64,000 nt of DNA from contig CM060072.1 of assembly GCA_030533445.1 (NCBI GenBank), positions 26,962,109 to 27,026,108 of the forward strand, written 5' to 3'. Positions 11,850-24,100 of this stretch are shown here, piece by piece. A program made the translations under genes and the position numbers. Below the pieces are notes generated by a model, which saw only the letters and a list, made by a program, of their open reading frames with translations, had not been told where the DNA came from and did no database searches. Source of the stretch: Cyprinodon diabolis. Lineage: Eukaryota > Chordata > Actinopteri > Cyprinodontiformes > Cyprinodontidae. Each line of letters opens with the position of its first letter. Within the stretch, counting starts at the first letter, position 1.

Positions 11850-13235
11850 ATTTATATGGAGCTAAATTGGAGCCAAAAAGTTTGTTAGACATTTTTTCAA
11901 AAGTATTTTTGAAACTGAAAAATTGTTTTTACAAAAAAGATTTAGCTAAAAAGACATTTTTAAATATAGCTTTCAGTTGTTTTTTTTGTGTGTTTTTCTT
12001 TTATATTGCTGACCCTCTAATTAGGGGCAGGCCTTGGAGAACTTTGGGTGTGGAATGATGACTGACAACTTAAACAGTCATCTCAGGTGTTGCATTCAGG
12101 AATCGTAGTAAATAGGAAGGTTTTAAAATGTATAAAAAAGACAAACACCTTTAATTAGATAAGCTCTGTCTTGTTAGTCTTTTACATTCATTGTTTCTCA
12201 TCATTTATTTGCTGTTTAGTTTGTAGGTACTTCCAGGACTTTTCTTTCTGGTTGTTATGGCTAATACTCTGCAGCAAAAATGAGCCAGACTGATAGAGCA
12301 GTGGCAGGACTGCAGCAAAAATCAATCATAAATATAGAATATCAATGATGTAGAGAAACTTCCTCTAATATTTGACAGTTAATACATGGGAAGAGGGATT
12401 GAAAGGTTGATAACCTCAGAGGATAAATATATTTTCATGATCAGTTGGTGGTTGGTAAGGGAGCTAAAACCAGGAATTGGCTGAAATGAGATGTTCCATC
12501 AATGGAAGATTAGGTTGAAGTAATGCATAGTATTTATATGACGGAAAGGCTCACCTTGAGAATAGAATCTGAAAAGTTTAAGAAAAATTGGGTGTAATTT
12601 ATATCACCAGTGAGATCAGATTTTGTCATGTGACGAAATTAAGGTCAATAACTTCTTAATGCCACATATTTAAAGTGTTCTTTTATTGTTATTGGGTTTT
12701 TTTCTCTATCCTTTTAAGATGTATGTGTTTGGACATGGATGGACAAACATATGTATGAATAACGAAGAAGTGAAGAAAGGAATAGCGATTTAAAAAAAAA
12801 AAATTAAGATTACCAAATGTATTGTTATCATCTAGCTTATGGATGGACTGTAGTGAACTTAGTTTGGCTAAATTTGTTGAGAATATTTGAGAAATGGTTT
12901 AGATGGATGTTAAAGTTTCCAAATGCACTCAATAAAAAAAATATTGATGATGTAGTAAAAACATTTCTGTTTTCCACGGTTCCTGAATGCAACAGCTATG
13001 AAAATTATTCCTAGGTATTACACTGGTTTATTCCAAACCCCATGTCATATATGGTGCGCCCACACAGAGGACATCAGTTTGAAACTGAAAGGTAAAATAT
13101 TTGTTTGAAAAGTATTTTCAAACTTGTCCGTTCAAGTCTATTTTACTGTTTCGTTTTTTTTGTTCGTTTTTTTCGGCTTCAAAAGTAGTTTTAGAAAAAA
13201 TTCATGGCTCCAATTTAGCTCAATTTCACATTGTA
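11850..13235. mobile_element. 1.4-kb nonautonomous DNA transposon in the rrm1 3' flank
   Basis: A 16-bp perfect inverted repeat GAGCTAAATTGGAGCC marks the two ends (11859-11874 and complement at 13206-13221). A second family member at about 19618-20824 shares both the left part (GGGTGTGGAAT / GGGTCTGGAATTATGA region) and the right part (GACATCAGTTTGAA then CTGAAA). No transposase was seen. Its left end begins about 110 bp after the rrm1 stop, so the rrm1 3' UTR probably runs into it. Confidence 0.65.
12931..12936 (+). promoter_or_regulatory. Candidate poly(A) signal AATAAA for rrm1
   Basis: This is the first canonical AATAAA I find after the rrm1 stop at 11741, about 1.2 kb downstream. It lies inside a MITE-like repeat (about 11850-13235). 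Assignment to rrm1 is inference; a non-canonical hexamer nearer the stop could be used instead. Confidence 0.35.
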
Positions 13236-16200
13236 CAGAATGAAATAATGGATGAATTTTTTTGTACTTAATGTTATCATTGCAGTGTTTTTTACATTTT
13301 TTTTATTTTAATGAAATCTATTCTACGGCATTAAAAGTACTAGAGCAGCTTCCATATTTATCAGCAACCCTAAAGAGATGCATTAAAAGCTTGGTTGATA
13401 GTTTATTGCTGTAGTATAATTCTTATAACGTAAATGGAAAAATCCGACCTTTAGTTGGAGTAAATTATTTATTGAGCGACTCTTTAAAATGGAAAAGATG
13501 GGAGAATATGTTCTGTCAGTAAGACGTATGATAAATAAAAAATAAAACTATCTTTAAAGCTTTTTTCCATCTATATCTTGGAGATAAATGTGGAAGGTGC
13601 AGCTATTAAGGTTTTTACTTTATTTGCTTTTTTTTCATTGTTTATAACAGGAACTATTTTTTTTATTTTTTTTTACTTTAACAGCACTCCAAAACATCTT
13701 CCCAGAATTAAAACTATTAAAAACAAAAGTTTGGAATGAGTGTGTACCTTGATTTAAACCTTTCTTGTTTGGACATCAGCAGCAGGGTGGGAAGGTTTTC
13801 CTCCATCTTTGTTCAGATTCCCAAACAGCTTCTTAATTGTTTTTCTACTGTTTAGATCGTGATGAAAACACATCAAACTACTTTGTCAGAAACATTCCAG
13901 TTGGTTTGCATCGACTAAACTGACGGTTTAATGAAACAAACTGAATCCAAGCAGAACATTGTGTCTTATGCAACACTATGGTGATGAGGGTATATCTTGG
14001 GGTGATTTTCCAGAAGGTATGTAATGTGCCCTGGGAGTAATGACGCAGCAGGTGAGAAATTAATGACTTGGTGTGCTATTGCATGCCTCCAGGGGTCCAG
14101 ATGGGGTTAAACAAGCTGGGACTTGCTTCTGTTGCATAAACTAACAAACTGATACAGAAACATTCATCTGTGAACCCAGTCGACATTTCAGCAGTTAGAA
14201 CTGAAATATTACAAAAATATTTGTGTTCAAATTAAAAAAAAACAAAAGGACAAATGCCGTTTAGATTTTCCACCAGTAGTATTTTATCTTGTTTTATTGA
14301 TCAATTATAGCAGCACTAAGAGGCTGTTTTACTATGGATTGAAACAAGTTTCTATATTAATGTTAGTAAAACAGTGTTTGCTTCTCTAGGGCTCATCCTT
14401 TAAAGGAATTACAATGGTTGAAATATTTTGTGAGTTGAGGTTGCAATTTCTTGGTCACATTAAGATTGGCCTTTTTTGTATTTTTTCTCAAACCTGAAAT
14501 ATATAAGCATGTATTTTTTTAAGTTTAACAAAGATCTTGCCTAAAACATAAAATGTTCTCCATAACCCATGAAATCTTGCAGGTTTAAAAGGATTGGTCA
14601 AGCTTGAACAGCGAAGGCAGACAACTTTGGCAAAACATTGGGGATTCTGTAGGATGAAATCCCTCTGATGCGAACCTTGCCAGATTCTGGCACTGCTGGT
14701 AAGATCAATGTGCATCACCTGTAAATGGTCCATAGATCCATAAATGGTTGTGGGAAGTGGTGCGACAGTGGCGTTCTGTCACTATGCCTTTAACTGATGA
14801 TGGGTCCTCCTGGCTATTTGGCGTTTTGTTTTTGTGGAAATTAAATGTACTTGAAAATATAAAGTTCACTATTTTCCATCCAAGCCTCCTAGCTAAGGAA
14901 CGCTTTGAGCCCTAAACTGAATTCACAGTGGGAACATTTAAATATGATCTTAGATGAGTTCTGAGAAGAGGTCAGCCATGTGATCAGCATCAATTAACTG
15001 TAAAATGTTTGTGCTTTTTATTAAATGTTTAAACCATGTCATTCAATTATACTTTGTAAAGGCACGTTTTTAGGTACTACACTACGGCTACAAGTGCTAC
15101 AGTTTATGATGTGATAAATTTATACATTCTTTCGTATCAAACATAAATAATAAAAAAACAATTTGTCAAAGATAACTAAAATGAGATGGTTTGTTTGAAT
15201 CTAGATAAATATTTCAATACATTTTTTTAAGGGCCATGATACTGAATATTTTATGGATGGATAAAGGATGCCTGGATATGTGCAGACGATTTTTTAAACC
15301 AATATTGTTTCTCTTCCTCCATTTACATCATACAAATGACACGATAACAAATTCTACACAACTCTTGATTTAAAACAAGCAAAAAAACATTTATTAACAA
15401 ATAAAACAAAAAAAAAAATATTAACATTGGGTAGCAAATGGAGGGAGCAGCAATGGCTGCTGAATCCACTAATGAATGAACACATGCACCTATGGGCCGA
15501 TCCAAGAAAATAAAAAAATAAAAAGTAATACCTACTGAAATGTGATTGAAATAGGAAACTAACTCAGGCCATCTTGTATAAACACAAACATTAATTAAAG
15601 CCTGTGATGGACTGGTGACCTGTCCTCGGTGTACCCTGCATCTCCCCCGTAGAAAGCTGGAAAAAGACACCAGCACCCCTCGCGACCCCAGCAGGGATAA
15701 AGCATGACAGAAAATAGATATATGAGTTAAAAACAGGAGCTGCGTCAGGCAGCTATCATAACCCCCAAAGCCATTTATCCCTGCCCCATGCCTACATCTT
15801 TTTGGCCCAAATCCAACCCTCTAAACAGCACCTCTGGACATTTCCTATTCCATGGGGGTGCAGTTGAGTCAAAGTTCCATGTCATCAGATAAATTTGACA
15901 AAAGAGATTTAAAGATCACTTTTATGAAGTCTGAAGCAGATCAGATCAAAAAGAGCAAAAAGCTGAGATATGGAATTTTCGCCCCCTTGGCCTTTACTGT
16001 GTTTTAGAATTGATTTTGACATTACATTGATTTGTTCAATTCTATTTCGATAAATTTTGATCCCTAGTGCCTAAATTCTATGCATGTAATTAAAAAAGCG
16101 CTAGAAGAAGTTTGCTACGATCCAACAGGAGTCAATAACACAAAATTGCATATTTGATCCAAAATGGCCGACTTTCTGTAGGGTTTGGAGGATGGCTCCA

Positions 16201-16410
16201 AGATACTTTTTTGTGCATCCTAGTGGATTATACAAGTATACCAAATTTCATAATCCTCAATAAAAGCATTGCCTGGGGCTGTTTTGTTTTTGTCTTATGA
16301 CAAAAAGTCTGAAATTTAAAGTTCAGCCATGCCTACATACTTTTTATAACATTTGATTGAAACACAACATGAAATATATTTCCCTGAACGTAATTAAATA
16401 AATCCTAAAA
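13236..16410. other. Intergenic, convergent rrm1/trpc2 spacer without a gene
   Basis: AT-rich sequence with no ORF that looks coding. A fragment at 15600-15712 (GATGGACTGGTGACCTGTCC, then CACCAGCACCCCTCGCGACC) matches the 3' body of the SINE B family seen at 26166 and 41744. Otherwise nothing recognisable was found. Confidence 0.6.
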
Positions 16411-17186
16411 TACACAATACAGCAAAAGTGTACCCATCCAAATGATTGAAATCACTTTCCTGGTCGCAGGTGTATAAAATCAACACCTCGGTATCCAGAC
16501 TGTTATAAATATTCCAAAGTCAGCTGCCAGCTGGATCACAAGAAAATGGAAAATGTTTGTGAACAACAGCAACTCAGCCACAAAGTGGTAGACTACATAA
16601 ACTGATGGAGTGGGGTCAGGAGATGCTAAAGGCCATAGTGTAAAGAGGTGGCTGACTTTCTGCACAGTTGGTCGCTACACACCTCCAAACTTCATGCTAC
16701 CTTCAGATTAGCTCTAGAACAGAGAGCAGAGGGCTTCATGGAATTGGTTTCCATGGTGGAGCAGCTGCATCTAAGTCGCAAAGCACCGGATGTAGTTATG
16801 CAAAGCACTGACCTTCAGAACAGTAGAGACATGATCTCTGTTGTAACGAATGGTGCTCCTCCATCTAAAAATGGATCAGTTTGGGTTTGACGGTTGCCAG
16901 GAGAACAGTTCTTATCTTGCTTCTTTGTGTTGAGTGCAAAGTTTGGTGGAGGGGATATTAAGGTGTGGGCTGGTGTGGTGTGGCAAGGCTTTCTCTTCCA
17001 ATGGTGAAACAATTTCTATAAACAGTCCTAAACCTTGTGGACCGCGTTCTTTAAAGATTAGAGGCTATTTTAAATGCAAAGGGTAGAGAAACGTCTTATT
17101 GAACCCCTATGGATTAGGAAGGGATGTCACTGAAGCTCATGTGAATCAAAACAGGTTAGCAAATGCTTTTGGCAATAAAGTGTATA
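16411..17186 (+). mobile_element. Internally deleted Tc1-like element
   Basis: The left end TACACAATACAGCAAAAGTG and the right end, read on the minus strand as TATACACTTTATTGCCAAAA, are diverged copies of a Tc1-family inverted repeat. The interior keeps landmarks of a Tc1 transposase gene (GTGTATAAAATCAACACCTC; CAACTCAGCCACAAAGTGG; GGTTGCCAGGAGAACAG; CCTAAACCTTGTGGAC) but about half of the gene is missing. No functional ORF. Confidence 0.8.
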
Positions 17187-18143
17187 TCCCTCATTTTTAT
17201 GGGTATTTTTGTAATTGAAAATGGAATTATAATCCTAATGAGAAACAATGATCCAATGTGGGAGAAAGAAAAGGAATGTTCTCTATTATTATAGCTATAA
17301 CATCTGTCTTATCATTCATAAATGTTTTGGACTGATATCTGTAGCAAATCAAGAAATACAACCGCTTTCAGCTTTAATCAGTGATTTATGTCAAGCAGGC
17401 AGACTGAGATGTTGACTTTGTGTAATGAAACAGCGTGTTGTGGGTTTAAGTCAGTTAAAAAGAGGCACAATGTCCATTAGGTTATGAAACATACCAGAAA
17501 TCTCTCATGTTTTACCGTCTATGTATGGCCGCCATATTGAATATAGATCTCTGGCTTGTTCTGCACATCCGACTTTCCAACCAGGAATTCTGACGTCAGA
17601 AGGTTATTTTTCCAACTTAAAACCTAGAAAGTTAGGTATCAAAGCAGAAGCACAGGCAACAGCTTAATCGTCCGTCAACTTTTTATTAGAAACCACCACG
17701 TTGAAAAGAAACTAAACCTTATACCAGTTTGAGAGTTTTAATAAATAAACAATTTTGTGATCTAAATCTAACCTTTAGTGCTTGAAAGCAAAAGATGCAC
17801 ATTTTCTGACCCATAATCATCATGCTATCCTCAGTCTGTGCAGTACTGCAGAGTACGACCTGGGTGCAAGTGTCATGCGTTCATGCTCGTCATATTTTTA
17901 TCATCATCCCTTTAATGGCCACAGCAAGTTCATTTCCCTGGTGGGGGAGATGCTGAACAAGTGGGGACTTTATTAAAAGGTAAAGGTTAAGATTCATGCC
18001 CAGATCTGTGTGTTATCCTCTGCAATAGGCTAGACTAAAAGATATTTAAATATCTGCATCCAATGTGATCATTATGATAATTATTCACTTCTGAAATCCT
18101 CCAGTTTGTCTCCAGACATGAAAGCCCCTAACAGCCACTGTGC
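17187..18143. other. trpc2 3' flank
   Basis: No gene was recognised. 17505-17640 carries a GGCCGCCATATTG block typical of dispersed fish repeats. Minus-strand AATAAA hexamers occur at 17969-17974 and 17682-17687 and could end the trpc2 transcript. Confidence 0.5.
17969..17974 (-). promoter_or_regulatory. Candidate poly(A) signal of trpc2
   Basis: TTTATT on the plus strand (AATAAA on the minus strand), 170 nt past the trpc2 stop codon at 18144. A second hexamer lies at 17682-17687. Confidence 0.5.
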
Positions 18144-21100
18144 TCAGGTCTTTACAGATGGGGCGTCTATGGATCCTTCCCCCTCCTGTGAACCAAAGCC
18201 AGTGTCGTTTGAGCCGCTGCTGCCCGTTGGAGACTGAATCGCTTTTTTGTTTCCGTTGTTCTCGCCCCCCTTGGTTGTGCAAGATCTCCCCTCTACTTTA
18301 CTCCCACATTTTATTCCCTTCATCCATCCAGCCTCACCTGATTTTTCTATCAGCTCGATGTTATTGAACTTGTCAATCATTTTCTTTGCAGCTGTTGTTT
18401 CACAGCTTGTTTCTTTGCTCTCTGGCCTCATTTCTTCTTGTTTTTCTGTCACCTGGGAGTTAATTTCTTCTTCCCTTTTTTCCTCTGCACCCTGTGTGCT
18501 CTCAACTTTCACCTTTTCCTCTGGGCTGACAAAACTTGTCCCTTCTGTGACCTCTTTAACTTTATCATCTTCCTTGTTTAACCTTACTACATGCTCTCTT
18601 TTCTCAGTTTCCTTCTCACCCTCTATTTCTGCTTTTGCTCGTCCCTCTTCCATTTTCACCACTTCGCAGTCTGTCACCTTACTCGATTCTTCTTCTTCAC
18701 TTTCATTCACCTGATTCAATAGAGCATCTGTGTCCTGCTGTGCCTCTGAATCGGCCTTCCTTTCATCAGCCCCTTCCTCTTTGTGATGAACTGTCACTTT
18801 AAGCGATGTGTTTTTGTCATCTTGCCTGCTGTTAAAGCCTCTGAAGTTATTCTTGGCACCAATGATGTATTTCCCCAGCACAGAGGAACCATCCTTGGTC
18901 AGCGCATCGTTTGCAGCGTGTCCATCAGTCAGTAGAAGCTGCTGGATCCCTTTCATTTCAATGTGCATCCTGGAGACGGCTTTGTTCAGCTCTGTGATCC
19001 GGTTACCGATGTCTAATGGGAGAAAACACAAATCACATCACAGTAATTAGGTTTGCAGACGATAAAATTCTATTTAGTTTCAAATTCTCCTTAATAGGCT
19101 AACACTTTAGATTCCTTATTTGATTACACAGGCTTTACATTAGGAATAGTAAGAAATCAAAGCTTCTGGTGAGCAGAATTTCTGTTATTTAATAACACGT
19201 TTTAATTTTCCCAATAAACTTCAATTAACTTCAACTTCTAGATCCTTTTCAGAGGTTTGGGAAAATATGAAAATTTGGGTTTCAAATGTTAACTACTATA
19301 TAGAGCTATATTGTGCCACAAAGTTTGCTCAAAGTCTTCTTATTTTCAGATTGGAAAAAAATATAAAATTTTAATATTATACTTTTCAAAATAAGGGAAG
19401 ATTTAGAACTAAAAATAAATTTTTGAATCAAATTTTTTAATTCCAGTTGTTTTTTTCTGTTATAATGAGGGCTGCAATAGTAACATTTAATGCCACATGA
19501 TGGATTCCAATTTGAATAAAATTTTACAATAAGGAGAAAGAAAACTGCAATTATAAATCTAAGAAAAAATATTAATCCATGAAAACCAAGTAGTTTCTTA
19601 CAATATGGAAATATATGGAGCTAAATTAAGACCAAGAAGTTTGATCAAAAACTTTTTTTTACAAAACAATAATTTTGAGTATAAAAAATCAATTTGAAAC
19701 TGAAAGTAATATTTAAAATAGCTTTTCAAAACAATTTTTTCCCTGTCAGTTTCCCTTTTTTTTTTTTCCAGTTTTAAACTGCCCCCTGGGTGTGGGGGTG
19801 GGACTTAGACAACATTGGGTCTGGAATTATGATTTAAAGCTTTGGCGCTAACTTTCCTAGTTGCTCCATTGAGGGGCCATGGAAAATACAAATGTCATCA
19901 ATATTCTATTTTCATATGATTTGTTTTGAAAAAAAAAAAAAAAAAAAAGGTCATGGTTGGAACCTGCATCTGCTTTAGTCAGTCTGGCAGTCGTTCCAAT
20001 TGTCTTTGAGAGCATAGGAAATATCTAATGGCAACTAAAAATTTAAGTAAATTAAATTTGGTTTATTTCTATAGCGCCGATTCACAACACATGTCATCTC
20101 AAGGCATTTTACAGAGACAATACAGTCAGATTGGATAAAAGTTGCTACCAAGGAAAAGTCAGATGATTTCATCCAGTCATTGACTTGCAAGACAAGCTTC
20201 TTGTGGATGAGCTTGTGGTAATGATTTATGCTTGCATTTTGTTGACTCTTTAGCGATCCCTCACACTGAGCATGCATGCAGCAACAGTGGAGAGGAAAAA
20301 CTCTCTTAAATCTGAATAAACCTCCTGCAGGACTATACTCAATGTGAGCAGCCATCTGCTGAGGCCGACTGGGGTTCAAGGAGACAGAAGCAGACATACA
20401 AAAGGAAGCGAATAAACAAAAATGATGCAAAAATTTGTCAATACCTTAATGGCTTCAACAAGATTTGAGTCATTTGCAGAAATTAATAGATTAGATCAGT
20501 GAAGCATGTTATTTTGTAAAACCAAACAATGTCTATAATGTTTTAAAGACATTTTTAATTCTGACAGTTCCAGAATGGCACTGACGCTGTAAGTCATTAC
20601 TCTACATCCCATGTAATCCCCCTGAACCAAGGGGACATCAGTTTGAATCTGAAACTTAAAAAAAGTACAGAAATAGAAAAAAAATAAAAAATTAAGTCAT
20701 AAACATTTCTTTTCGGTTATAAACTGTTTTTATATGAAAAGTCCTTGGGGTTTTGTTTTTTTTTTTCTTTTTTTTTGTAGAAATTTTTATTTTGCACAAA
20801 TGTTATGGCTGCATTTCAGCTCCATACATTTATTTACTTAAATTGTTGCCTGATCTCATCATCAAATCAAGTAAGATTTAACATCTTGTTTTGCACCTAC
20901 ACCAAAATATAAAAAACCAATTAAGAAAATTAATCATTCAAACTTATAAATAAAGAATTTTGTGAACATTGGTGCCTTTATTCTGTTTTGATAAAAAGCA
21001 GATTATTGAAGACATTAAATAGTGGAAAAAGTGGTGATGTTCCCTGTTTTTACATTCAGTCAGGTTAAAAGCAAACTGCAATATAGTAAATTAGTTAAAA

Positions 21101-24100
21101 AAAACTCCTTCATAATATCTGATAATCAAAAGCTTGTTCTTTAGAAGGTTAAAAAAAGTGTGGATAAACAAAAATTTTTTACACCCTTAATTTTATATCA
21201 TTTAACACTTCAGATATTTAAAATTATGCAGACTATAGGACTCCCCAGAACCTTGGATTTATGTTTGTTAAACAAACAATTTTTATTGTAAATCAGAGGA
21301 ACCAAGCCTGCTGTCTGAAACAGTTTTGCACTGCAGCTACAACACAAAGGTCACATCTGCAGCCAACTAAGCCTCAGTTTTTGGGCGTAAATAAAAAATT
21401 TTCAAATCCGTAAATTTCAAAAATGTTCCAAACATTAATAGAGAAGTTGTTAACAGTCAAAGATAGCTTTGCTGGGACATCGTAAGCTTTTTTAGAGATG
21501 GTGTGAATAACGAAACAAAACCACCTCAAAAATGTACATAACCGGTCGATCTCTTTAAAAAATTACATCTTGGAGGATCATGGATATTTATATTTTATTT
21601 TCCTCTCAGACCTTATATGGTTCTGTGTCCCAGCATTTTCCTCACTTAATTGGCTTCAAATAAAATCCTTGTTAATGAATATGATTTTGAGATAATCAAC
21701 AAATGCATAATAAACCTCTAACATTCATTTAAAATAAGCTTTTTGTCCTCTTGGCCTAAAACTGGACTGTACCGTACTGGTCTGAAATTATTTGATGGTT
21801 TGATGAATTGAGAGTGCGGTTTTGGAAATAGTATGCAACACTTCCTCCAGGCTGAAAAGACAAGGGAAGCGGTCTGCCTGTTACGGGAAACATTCTGCTC
21901 ATATTCAGAATGTTTAGTCTGGCAGCTAAAGAATAACTAATTGAAACAGTTGAGCTGTTTCTCTCCTGAATTATTCATCAGCTAAAAGCTATTGGTAAAA
22001 AGTCTCAGTTTAATCTGACCTGAACATACCTCACACGTGATATTTTATGTTAACATTTTTTTCCTAACTCTATTTGTCTCTTAGTTCTGCTAAAGTTCCC
22101 GATTAGAATACTTGTCTTTACTTGAACAAACCCAGCAGTACATGTGCTCTTTTTAAAGTCGGTTCAGCCTAAAAATCTCAATTAGTCAACCCCTTTCACA
22201 CTTCAAATAAGGAATCTTAAAATACACTTTTAGTAAAGATGGAACATGCCTTTGTTATGTATGAACGTCACCTGGAAAATAGACCATAACCTCCAGAAAC
22301 TAGATTATTGGATGGCCAAAATACATTCTAAATGGGGAGTGGCGGCCTAGTGGTTTGGGCATAGAGCTTGGAATCCAGAGGTTGTGAGTTTGAGCCCCAC
22401 TCCCACAGACTTCCAATCTGGCTCCTTGAGCAAGACCCTTAACCCCACACTGCTCCCTGGGTGCCACACAATGGCAGCCCTCTGCTCCACAAGGGATTGG
22501 GTTAAATGCAGAGGTAATTCTCCAATGTGAGACCAATAAAGTTTAATTATCGTTAAAATACAGGTGGATGTGTTAACACTCACTGGAAATCAAAAAAATA
22601 AAAGTATTTAAAAAAATTAAAAGTAGCAACTAAATGTTCTCTTTCTTTTAGCCAAAATACAAAGCTTTGTTAGGTTGGAGCTATTTTCTGATTAGTCACT
22701 AGCTTAGCACTAGCCGTAGCATTAGCCTAAGCTGTAGCATTAGCTGTAACATAAGCTTAACGACTTCATTGATCTCATGTTGTGCTGTAAAGAAACTAGA
22801 AAGTCTTCTGCCCATTATTTTTGGGGAGGAGAAATTGAAGTGTTGGAACTGATGTTAACTCTGGTCAGAATTCTGGCAGAATCATATTTTTTGAATTGAT
22901 GAAGCAATTATTGTAAATTATAGGTACATTCATTTAGCTGCAGATTCCTTGGCTGTTGAATGGAAAGTCATTTTTCTGCATGCCCAACCTTCACGCCATG
23001 CTCTTAAAACAGAACAGGTAAAGGATAATAAAAACATGGTGAAAACTACGCATAAAGGACAGAAAACGCAGCCATAACAAAAGCCCCATTTACACTACCC
23101 TCTGAAAATCGATCCTTTTCGAGCTCACTTGCTTACACAGTAGGGAAGCTAGTATTTTTATGAATGTCTGAAGTTTCGTGATTATGGAGACTGACTGTAA
23201 GGAAATGACGCTGTCTGCTTATGCACTATTTGTTATCTGAGAACCGAGCCAGAACTGAACCGTGCCGAGCCTTACTGGTGAACTAGTAGTTTAGCGCGGT
23301 TCGGTTGTGTTTGGCACGGTCCGGTTCAGTTTTGCCATAATTTTCCGTCACGGCCCGGTTACTTTAACATGAAACAATTGTGTTAAAGTATGATTAAGTA
23401 AATTTGATATCTGTAAAGTATTTTTTCCTGTAAATTTTTCCTTTAATTGTGGCTGATGTACATGAACTTGCCCACATTGGGACAGTAAAGGATGTTTCTA
23501 GTCTACAACAGAAAGTATATTAACAAATGCATCTTTTATTCTAAAACTAAAAAGTCTTAACTGACTTTAAATGGAAGGAATAGAAACAAAATAAATATCT
23601 TTGCATGTTCAAAACAGTAATTTGGAATCAGAGTTTTAAAAACTCAGGTTTCTTTTTTTTAAAGTGAAAATAATATGTTAAAGCACCAACTGCTGAATTC
23701 CTGATATGTTTTAAAACTGTAAAAAGCTATTTTAATTCTTTGCCATAACATAAGGCAGTACTTGGGGTGTGTTTATATCACCAGTTGGTTACCTTTCCTC
23801 TTGGTCTCCTCAAACTCCCTGCGAGCCGACTCGATGTAGCGCTGGACCAGAGCTCTGATGACCTGCTGTCGGTAAGGCAGGCTGTCCTCCGATCCCTTAT
23901 CACTGGACTTTTTCCAAAGATTAGATTTCATTAAACTCATTCTTAAAGCAACAGAAAACAAAATAGATTTGGATCACTGAACGCACACTCACCACCGAGG
24001 CTATCGGAGGGTATTTTTGCTCTGAGTTATAGTTGCAGCAACAGCAGATGCGTTTAAAAATCCCCCTGGAAATAAAACCCGATTATAAATCTAAACTAAA

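Larger units (their letters stand above)
19013..23792. other. trpc2 last intron (4.8 kb), repeat-filled
   Basis: Contains the diverged MITE at about 19618-20824, a dispersed repeat at 20041-20400, SINE A at 22334-22556, a degenerate GCTAGC/TTAGC word cluster (22690-22765) and a GC-rich hAT-like fragment at 23078-23365. No other coding sequence was seen. Confidence 0.6.

Noticed and set aside
18247..18714. 155-codon plus-strand ORF (Ser/Leu/Phe-rich)
   Set aside because: Mirror image of the Glu/Lys-rich trpc2 last exon; its composition is the expected antisense shadow.
20035..20430. 131-codon minus-strand ORF
   Set aside because: Falls on a common dispersed repeat and has no domain.
22334..22410. 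Possible tRNA gene with A and B boxes
   Set aside because: The tRNA-like head continues into a SINE body and tail; several copies of the same unit occur in the window.
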